Below, in pieces: positions 59,059 through 64,000 of a stretch of DNA of 64,000 nt; within the stretch, counting starts at the first letter, position 1, and each line of letters opens with the position of its first letter. Made by a program: the position numbers and the translations under genes. Source of the stretch: Clostridia bacterium (GTDB lineage Bacteria; Bacillota; Clostridia; Oscillospirales; CAG-272); assembly GCA_017472255.1 (NCBI GenBank), contig JAFUQU010000024.1, forward strand, positions 1-64,000, given 5' to 3'. The notes beneath the pieces are model-generated. The model saw only the letters and a list, made by a program, of their open reading frames with translations. It had not been told where the DNA came from and did not search any database.

Positions 59059-59143
59059 CGCACTTCTATACAAGGGCAAGCCCTGTATAGAAGTGCGTTC
59101 TGCGAGGCGGACAGCCCGGACACATGAAAGTCCGGGCTGTTTT
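59059..59143 (+). terminator. Hairpins ending the restriction-modification operon
   Basis: A long imperfect stem CGCACTTCTATACA...TGTATAGAAGTGCG (59059-59097), then a 9-bp stem AGCCCGGAC / GTCCGGGCT (59113-59121, 59130-59138) followed by GTTTT. Confidence 0.8.
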
Positions 59144-59200
59144 GCGTCATTTCGTTCCGAACAAAGGGCCGCACCCCTTGCGCCGCTATGCGGCTATCCC

Positions 59201-59240
59201 AAAAGAAAAACCTCTGCACGAGTAGCGTCGTACAGAGGTT
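59201..59240 (-). terminator. Minus-strand terminator at the right end of the cassette
   Basis: AACCTCTG / CAGAGGTT (59209-59216, 59233-59240) with, on the minus strand, a following TTTTTCTTTT. It would stop transcripts from the histidine phosphatase gene before they enter the cassette. Confidence 0.7.
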
Positions 59241-59242
59241 TA

Positions 59243-59253
59243 ACTGTTTTACG
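59243..59253 (-). repeat. Right 11-bp terminal inverted repeat
   Basis: ACTGTTTTACG, exact reverse complement of 56323-56333, lying 4 bases inside the right direct repeat. Confidence 0.75.
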
Positions 59254-59257
59254 AGCC

Positions 59258-59280
59258 CCGCGCATACGCGCGGCGTTTTT
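59258..59280. terminator. Right copy of the duplicated terminator hairpin
   Basis: CCGCGCATACGCGCGGCG followed by TTTTT. On the minus strand it follows the histidine phosphatase gene; the left neighbour on the plus strand is now the cassette. Confidence 0.85.
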
Positions 59281-59283
59281 GTA

Positions 59284-59967
59284 TCAAAGCAAGCCATGCT
59301 CCTGGGCATAGAGATGGGACGTATCCGAAAAGCACAGGCATTTCGGCGCCGTAATGCCGTTGAAATTATTCCGGAATTCCAGCACCGTCACTCCCGTATG
59401 GGTGTAAGAGAACGACGCCCACACCGTATGTACCGGTATGTGGAGCAGAATCGACAGCCACGCCTTGGTAAAGGCCGCATGGCAGAAAAGCGCCACCTTT
59501 TCCTCGCTGGGGTTCAGAATGCGGTAAATGCCGTTTTCCTCACGATATCCCAGCCGCTCCAAAAACGCCTTGCCGTTTTCTTCTAAATATTGGATTTTTT
59601 CACGCATATGCGACTGACTGAAGCCGGGACACTCGAATGCGTGATCATAATCCAGATTGATCGCCCCATTTTCACGATAGTAAGTATTCTGTATCTTTGT
59701 GACAGATTTCAGAACGCCGTCGGGATAGGGCGTTTTCACCGCTTCCTCGATCTCCCGCGTCCATTCCTCGATGACGCAGTCCATTCCGAGAAGCTGGCAG
59801 GCCGGCTCCGCAGTCTGACGGGCTCGCCCCATGGGGGACGAAAAAATCCGATCAACCTTCAACTCCGCGATACGCTTTCCAACCGCCTGCGCCTGGAGCT
59901 TTCCCCGCTCGGTCAATGAATCCGTCGCATAATCCGGCTCGCCGTGCCGAATGATATACAACAGCAT
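59284..59967 (-). CDS. Histidine phosphatase (phosphoglycerate mutase-like) family protein
   Basis: A 227-residue protein starting with the catalytic motif LYIIRHGEPDYATDSLTERGKLQAQ (RHG, phospho-His), with FSSPMGRARQTAEP and, late, ALFCHAAFTKAW (second catalytic His). The CHA instead of GHG is acceptable in the family. The ribosome site GGAGG lies at the end of the glycerophosphodiesterase gene 2 bases upstream, so both form one operon. A phosphatase on a small metabolite or sugar phosphate is likely. Confidence 0.88.
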   Translation of the reverse strand: MLLYIIRHGEPDYATDSLTERGKLQAQAVGKRIAELKVDRIFSSPMGRARQTAEPACQLLGMDCVIEEWTREIEEAVKTPYPDGVLKSVTKIQNTYYRENGAINLDYDHAFECPGFSQSHMREKIQYLEENGKAFLERLGYREENGIYRILNPSEEKVALFCHAAFTKAWLSILLHIPVHTVWASFSYTHTGVTVLEFRNNFNGITAPKCLCFSDTSHLYAQEHGLL

Positions 59968-59969
59968 GA

Positions 59970-60800
59970 TCAGCGATACCTCCGGTTGGTCGCTTCCAAA
60001 TACATCCGGCAGGGCAGCTGCCAGTCGGTCTGGATGATGTCAAAGCCCCGGTCAACCAGCCAGCCCCAGCTTCCGTCGGGGTCGGAGACCATCGCCACAT
60101 CGTCGGAATGTCCGGCGGCAATCTGTTCCTTGCAATTGTAGACGATAGCGTTCGCCCACAGCAGCAGACCATGGTCGTGCATCCACTGAATGTATTCCGG
60201 CGACGCCACCGCGTCGGCGTCGTTATAGAACAGCACCTCCGCGCCGATGAAGTTGATTTTGCGCCCTAAAAGCTCCTCCGACACACGGTCCGTCGAGCGG
60301 ATGATGGGCATATAAGGCAGCTCGGGCGCGATCTGCTCAACCATATCAAACCACTTTTTGTCGGCGGAGGTCTTGACGATCACGTCGTTCTGCATTCCAT
60401 GACGGCGGACGCATTCGGTGATTTCGGGCACTGCTGTCCAGAATTTGTCGATGTTCACGTAAGCCTTGCCTTTCAGCAGGTCAAGCACCTCGTCGAGGGT
60501 GGCGATTTTATCGGTGCAGGGGACGTTGTCCTGATTGGTGAAGACCAGCTTCTCGATCTCGACGGCGGGCATATCGGCAAGGCGGGTGGGAATGTTCAGG
60601 TGGGGACGCTCCATGCCGGGATGAAAGACGAAGAGCTTCCGATCGGCGGAGACAGATACGTCGATTTCAACGATGTCCGCGCCCTGATTGAGGGCGATTT
60701 CGTAGGAGGCGATGGAGTTGCAGGGGATGTTGCCGCCTGCCACGCCGCGATGTGCGGCAAGCAGGACACGCTGCTTTGCGGATTCCTGTATGGTTTGCAT
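59970..60800 (-). CDS. Glycerophosphodiester phosphodiesterase family protein (soluble)
   Basis: A 276-residue GDPD-family enzyme without signal peptide or membrane helix, unlike the one at 12293. Catalytic residues: VLLAAHRGVAGGNIPCNSIASY (His, Arg), ADIVEIDVSVSADRKLFVFHPGME (Glu, Asp, His). The sequence KAYVNIDKFWTAVPEITECVRRHG shows NID in place of the common E.K at the next motif, as in some family members acting on other phosphodiesters. Operon with the histidine phosphatase. Ribosome site GAAAGGAAT precedes the ATG. Confidence 0.87.
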   Translation of the reverse strand: MQTIQESAKQRVLLAAHRGVAGGNIPCNSIASYEIALNQGADIVEIDVSVSADRKLFVFHPGMERPHLNIPTRLADMPAVEIEKLVFTNQDNVPCTDKIATLDEVLDLLKGKAYVNIDKFWTAVPEITECVRRHGMQNDVIVKTSADKKWFDMVEQIAPELPYMPIIRSTDRVSEELLGRKINFIGAEVLFYNDADAVASPEYIQWMHDHGLLLWANAIVYNCKEQIAAGHSDDVAMVSDPDGSWGWLVDRGFDIIQTDWQLPCRMYLEATNRRYR

Positions 60801-60848
60801 GATGGTATTCCTTTCGGTAAAACGAAATATTTTTCAAATATATTATAT

Positions 60849-60877
60849 ATTATATCATATTTCGCGTGCAAAAACAA
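60849..60877 (-). promoter_or_regulatory. Promoter of the GDPD-phosphatase operon
   Basis: Minus strand: TTGTTT (60872-60877), 17 bases, TATAAT (60849-60854). Confidence 0.65.
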
Positions 60878-60921
60878 GTGGTTGTTTGTCGATTTTATTC
60901 AGAGCGTACATATACATTTTA

Positions 60922-62559
60922 TCATATTTTTACAAACTCTTTACCATTCGCCCGCCATACCAGCTGACTTCGGCGGTCAGCAATCAGCGTGACGCTCCCC
61001 CGCCAGACTTCCAGCGCCGGTGCAAAGCAGACCTCGCCCGCTTCCTCCGCCCAGTCGATGAACGCCCGGCGGGCGTCATCATCCTGCACGCGCCGAAGCC
61101 CCAGCCCGTCAAAAGCGGGCGGCGGCGTTTTCTGGGTGCAGAGCCAATCGGCGCAGAGGGCTTCGGCAAGCTCCCGCCCGCCGCCCATCAGCGAGAAAAA
61201 CGCCTCGTATGCCCTGGGCTGGGACAATTCCCGCACCCGCAGCCCCGCTTTCCGGAAGCCTTCCGCCAGCCGCTGATAGACGGCAAAGGGCGACTGCTCC
61301 CGCGCCATCACAAGCGCTCTTCCCCGCTGGAAGCCCTCGCCGCCGAAGCGTTCGGACAGGTCGTCGATGTCGTGCAGCAGCGACAGGTCGGCAAAGGACA
61401 TACTGTCGGTGGCAAGCACCGTGTAGGGCGGCTCGGCGGAATAGACGCAGCCGAAGCTCTCCGCGTCCCGGCGAAGCGCCGATCCCCGCAGCAGCTTGAG
61501 GAAGCCCAGCTGGAGCATATCGCAGCGTCCGTATAACGCATCGAAGGCGGCGGCGAAGGTTTCCATGGTTTCTCGGGGCAGTCCGGCAATGAGATCGGCG
61601 TGAATGTGCATATTCCCCAGGCTGTGCAGACGTTCGATGACCGCCAGCAGGCGGTCGGTATCGGTGCGGCGGGAAACGGCGGCGAGGGTGTCGGGATTGA
61701 TGGACTGCACGCCGATTTCCAGCTGCACCTTTCCCTTTGGGAAAGCCGCCAGAATCTCGATGCTTTCCTCGTCCAGCAGCTCGGCGCAGATTTCGAAGTG
61801 GTAGCATTTGGTGAAGCGCTTATCCAGCAGCCCCCGCCAGATGGCTTTGGCGCGCTCCCGATCGAAGTTGAAGGTGCGGTCAACGAATTTGATGACCTTG
61901 ATGTCCGCGTCCAGCGTTTCGAATTCCGCCAGCTCGGCGAGGGTCACGTCCGCAGGCTTCGCCCGCACCTTTCCGGACAGGGACGACAGGCAGTAGGCGC
62001 AGCGGAACGGACAGCCCCGGGAGGATTCGTAGTAAAGCATCCGCGCCCCGGAGCCGCGCATTTCCTCCGGCGTATACACCATGCCCTGTTCCGGGAAGCC
62101 CGCGTAAACGCCGCCGTCGATGACGCGTGGCGGCACTTCTCCGCGCGCAAGCGTCTCTGCCAGCGTAACCACCGCCGATTCCCCCTCGCCGACGAGAATG
62201 TGGTCGATGAAGGGATGGCTTGCCAGCAGCTCGTCCGTATCGAAGGAAACCTCCGGCCCGCCAAAGAAGATGACCGCATCGGGGCGGACAGCCTTCAAAT
62301 CGGCCGCCAGCGACAGCAGCTCGCGAATATTCCATATGTAGGAAGAGAAGCCATAGACCTCCGCTTTCGCGTTGACCAGCGCTTCCAGAATGCGGCGGCG
62401 CTGATCCTTCAGGTTGAACTCGCCGAAGCCGGCGGCAAAGCCGTGGGCGCACAGCGCTTTGGTCAGGCAGCGGACGGCGAGATTGGTGTGGGTATAGGAT
62501 GAATTGAGGGCTAACAGGTAAAAGCTGGGGATATCTGTCTCCGGAATTGGTAATCTCAT
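60922..62559 (-). CDS. B12-binding-domain radical SAM protein
   Basis: A 545-residue enzyme. Residues 1-150 form a cobalamin-binding-like domain (YLLALNSSYTHTNLAVRCL, FFGGPEVSFDTDELL), residues about 170-400 a radical SAM core with cluster motif CPFRCAYC (Cys183, 187, 190), then a C-terminal DUF4080-like region. Start chosen at 62559 (MRLPIPETD); an open extension upstream overlaps the reductase gene and lacks a ribosome site. Such proteins are methyl-transfer or rearrangement enzymes of unknown substrate. It is the last gene of a minus-strand group with the aldo/keto reductase and acetyltransferase. Confidence 0.88.
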   Translation of the reverse strand: MRLPIPETDIPSFYLLALNSSYTHTNLAVRCLTKALCAHGFAAGFGEFNLKDQRRRILEALVNAKAEVYGFSSYIWNIRELLSLAADLKAVRPDAVIFFGGPEVSFDTDELLASHPFIDHILVGEGESAVVTLAETLARGEVPPRVIDGGVYAGFPEQGMVYTPEEMRGSGARMLYYESSRGCPFRCAYCLSSLSGKVRAKPADVTLAELAEFETLDADIKVIKFVDRTFNFDRERAKAIWRGLLDKRFTKCYHFEICAELLDEESIEILAAFPKGKVQLEIGVQSINPDTLAAVSRRTDTDRLLAVIERLHSLGNMHIHADLIAGLPRETMETFAAAFDALYGRCDMLQLGFLKLLRGSALRRDAESFGCVYSAEPPYTVLATDSMSFADLSLLHDIDDLSERFGGEGFQRGRALVMAREQSPFAVYQRLAEGFRKAGLRVRELSQPRAYEAFFSLMGGGRELAEALCADWLCTQKTPPPAFDGLGLRRVQDDDARRAFIDWAEEAGEVCFAPALEVWRGSVTLIADRRSQLVWRANGKEFVKI

Positions 62560-62569
62560 TGGCGTCTCG

Positions 62570-63481
62570 TTATACCCGCAGCACCTCGTCAAGCTGCGCC
62601 ATGCCGCTGCACGCCGTAATGGGCAGCAGCTGGACGCCGTGGCTCTCGCCGAAGCGTCGCATATACCGGAGCAGCGCGGTCTGGACGGGCACATTCTCCG
62701 CCATCAGCTTTTCAAGCAGCGCCAGATTGGCGGCGTTTTCGTAGACGGCGTTCAGCTTCTCACCCGCAATGCCGGCGGCGCGCTTGGAGAACCAGCCCTT
62801 CGCCGTGGAGCTGTAAGGGATGAACGCCATGCCCAGGGAAGCCAGTCCCTGAACATCGCTGTCGTCAAAGCAGACCAGCGTGTCGTCGCCGGACAGCGGA
62901 AAGCCCTCGTTCTGGACGGCGGGCGACCACATATTGGACACGGCGGAAAATCCCTGCATTCCGTCGGCTTTCGCGCAGGCGTCCGCCTCGATCAGCCGCC
63001 GAAGCGTGTAGTTGGAACCGCCGTAATAACGGATTTTTCCCGCTTTCACGAATTCCTCCATCAGACCGAGGATTTCACTGACGGGCATGGCGGGATTGTC
63101 CCGGTGCAGCCAGTAGAAATCGATGCAGTCCAGTCCCAATGTGCGCAGGCTTTCGTCGATGTCGTGGGTCAGCGCTTCCCGGCTGATGCGGGAAGTATGC
63201 ATGGTGGACGGGTTGGGATGGGCGCCCTTGGTGGCGATGATCAGCTCAACGCCGGGGCGGGCCTTGCGATACTGCCCGAGGATTTCCTCGCTGCGGCTGA
63301 TGTCCGCCGCCCAGTCCCGCGAATAAACGTTGGCGGTGTCCACGAAGTTTCCGCCCGACGCCGTGAAGGCGTCCAGCTGGGCGAAGGCGGCTTCCCTGTC
63401 CAGCTTTGTACCGAAGTCCGCCGTGCCAAGGCAAACCTCGGAGACGGTCAGATCGGTGCGGTTCAGTTTAACTTTCTGCAT
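62570..63481 (-). CDS. Aldo/keto reductase
   Basis: A 303-residue NAD(P)H-dependent oxidoreductase of the AKR superfamily (TIM barrel). The family motifs GGNFVDTANVYS (catalytic Asp, Tyr), LIIATKG (catalytic Lys) and DCIDFYWLHRDNP (catalytic His) are all present in order. It could reduce a sugar or other carbonyl. It overlaps the acetyltransferase gene by 19 bases and ends 10 bases before the radical SAM gene, so all three are one transcript. Confidence 0.92.
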   Translation of the reverse strand: MQKVKLNRTDLTVSEVCLGTADFGTKLDREAAFAQLDAFTASGGNFVDTANVYSRDWAADISRSEEILGQYRKARPGVELIIATKGAHPNPSTMHTSRISREALTHDIDESLRTLGLDCIDFYWLHRDNPAMPVSEILGLMEEFVKAGKIRYYGGSNYTLRRLIEADACAKADGMQGFSAVSNMWSPAVQNEGFPLSGDDTLVCFDDSDVQGLASLGMAFIPYSSTAKGWFSKRAAGIAGEKLNAVYENAANLALLEKLMAENVPVQTALLRYMRRFGESHGVQLLPITACSGMAQLDEVLRV

Positions 63482-64000
63482 TCTTCAAATATCTCCGGAT
63501 CAATTTTTCTATCCTTATAATAATATTCCCGGTCGTGCTCGCCAATCTGGCGCAGCACCCGGCAGGGATTGCCCACCGCCACCACATTCGCCGGGATATC
63601 CTTCGTCACCACGCTGCCCGCGCCGATGACCGAATTGTCCCCAATCGTCACGCCGGGCAGAATTACCGCCCCCGCGCCAATCCAGACGTTATTGCCGATG
63701 CGCACCGGAATGTTGTACTGCGCCACGTTTCGCCGCAGCTCCGGGTCGATGGGATGTCCGGCGACGGCGATGACCACGTTGGGCGCGAACATCACGTTAT
63801 CGCCCACGTAAATGTCGGTGTCGTCCACCAGCGTCAGGTTGAAGTTGGCGTAGACGTTTTTGCCGAAGTGGGTGTGAATGCCCCAGTTGGCATGGAGCGG
63901 CGGCTCGATGTAACAGCCTTCGCCCACCTCGGCGAGGATTTCCTTTAATAACGCCGCGCGCTTCTCTCCCTCGGTGGGGCGGGTGTGGTTGAAGTCATAA
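63463..64000 (-). CDS. Maltose O-acetyltransferase-like hexapeptide transferase, 5' end cut by window
   Basis: The frame is open to the edge of the window; 178 codons remain of about 190-200. The N-terminal segment YDFNHTRPTEGEKRAALLKEIL (bases 63936-64000) matches maltose/galactoside acetyltransferases, and the left-handed beta-helix repeats follow: NVYANFNLTLVDDTDIYVGDNVMFAPNVVIAVAGHPID and IGAGAVILPGVTIGDNSVIGAGSVVTKDIPANVVAVGNP. The catalytic His is in AVAGHPID. It would transfer acetyl from CoA to a sugar. First visible gene of the minus-strand operon. Confidence 0.92.
   Translation of the reverse strand, partial: YDFNHTRPTEGEKRAALLKEILAEVGEGCYIEPPLHANWGIHTHFGKNVYANFNLTLVDDTDIYVGDNVMFAPNVVIAVAGHPIDPELRRNVAQYNIPVRIGNNVWIGAGAVILPGVTIGDNSVIGAGSVVTKDIPANVVAVGNPCRVLRQIGEHDREYYYKDRKIDPEIFEECRKLN

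Larger units (their letters stand above)
56303..59276. mobile_element. Restriction-modification cassette inserted in a terminator, with direct and inverted repeats at the ends
   Basis: The segment is bounded by the 19-bp direct repeat CCGCGCATACGCGCGGCGT (56303-56321 and 59258-59276). Just inside lie CGTAAAACAGT (56323-56333) and its exact inverse ACTGTTTTACG (59243-59253). Inside are a methyltransferase and an AlwI-family endonuclease, AT-rich with codon use unlike the GC-rich neighbours on both sides. No transposase or integrase is present, so movement would need help in trans, or the repeats reflect recombination between terminator copies. The direct repeat equals the terminator hairpin itself. 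Confidence 0.7.

Noticed and set aside
60712..62502. Plus-strand open frames opposite the radical SAM gene
   Set aside because: Arg/Pro/Ala-rich shadow translations without starts or motifs.
1..64000. tRNA, rRNA, prophage and transposase genes
   Set aside because: I looked for tRNA cloverleaf cores, rRNA motifs, and phage or DDE/tyrosine recombinase sequences and recognised none; a covariance-model search was not possible here.

Overview
The window reads as chromosome of an anaerobic, low-G+C-lineage (Firmicutes/Clostridia) bacterium whose own DNA is nevertheless GC-rich, most like an Oscillospiraceae/Ruminococcaceae or Christensenellales-type gut organism (inference, not computed). The reasons are near-consensus SigA promoters (TTGACA-17-TATAAT) before many genes, strong GGAGG ribosome sites, a glycyl radical enzyme with its activase, UPF0339/DUF1508, DUF1700/DUF4097, M56/BlaI and a clostridial-style Opp system. 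I saw no rRNA, tRNA, CRISPR array, transposase or phage gene.

Layout. 1-2.5 kb: the 3' part of a leucine operon (leuC, leuD, leuB) closed by a perfect terminator. 2.5-7.1 kb: a complete sugar ABC importer (ATPase, two permeases, binding protein) in which the binding protein carries an extra C-terminal membrane anchor. 7.1-11.5 kb: a small OB-fold-like lipoprotein, then an operon of a membrane protein and two MutS-like ATPases. 11.5-15.3 kb, minus strand: YczE-like membrane protein, MFS transporter with a membrane-anchored glycerophosphodiesterase, arylamine N-acetyltransferase. 15.5-24.6 kb, minus strand: an oligopeptide importer oppABCDF plus DUF3899 gene, in which OppC, OppD and OppF all carry large insertions. 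24.9-27.2 kb: an ABC exporter under a perfect 27-bp palindromic operator.

28.4-39.3 kb: five consecutive paralogous right-handed beta-helix proteins, four of them large lipoproteins and one trimmed at its N terminus so that it has no export signal. 39.3-49.3 kb: a carbohydrate/unknown-substrate catabolic block: an (alpha/alpha)6 glycoside hydrolase, an AraC regulator, a divergent glycyl radical enzyme with its radical-SAM activase (frameshifted near the end at a C7 run), an orphan solute-binding lipoprotein, an alpha/beta hydrolase and a PHP-type phosphoesterase. A 0.7-kb stretch with repeats and hairpins but no credible gene follows (49.3-49.9 kb).

50-56.3 kb: DUF1508 protein, ADP-ribosylglycohydrolase with a C-terminal beta-sandwich, a BlaI/M56 sensor pair with a clear operator, and a PadR-DUF1700-DUF4097 operon. 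56.3-59.3 kb: an AT-rich restriction-modification cassette (D12-class adenine methyltransferase plus AlwI-family endonuclease) that appears to have inserted into a bidirectional terminator: the terminator hairpin is present on both sides as a 19-bp direct repeat, and the inserted DNA ends in an 11-bp inverted repeat. 59.3-64 kb, minus strand: histidine phosphatase, second glycerophosphodiesterase, B12-binding radical SAM protein, aldo/keto reductase and the start-truncated gene of a maltose O-acetyltransferase-like enzyme.

The points I consider most worth following are the terminator-inserted R-M cassette, the insertions throughout the Opp transporter, the uncharacterised glycyl radical enzyme with its frameshifted activase, and the beta-helix lipoprotein array.
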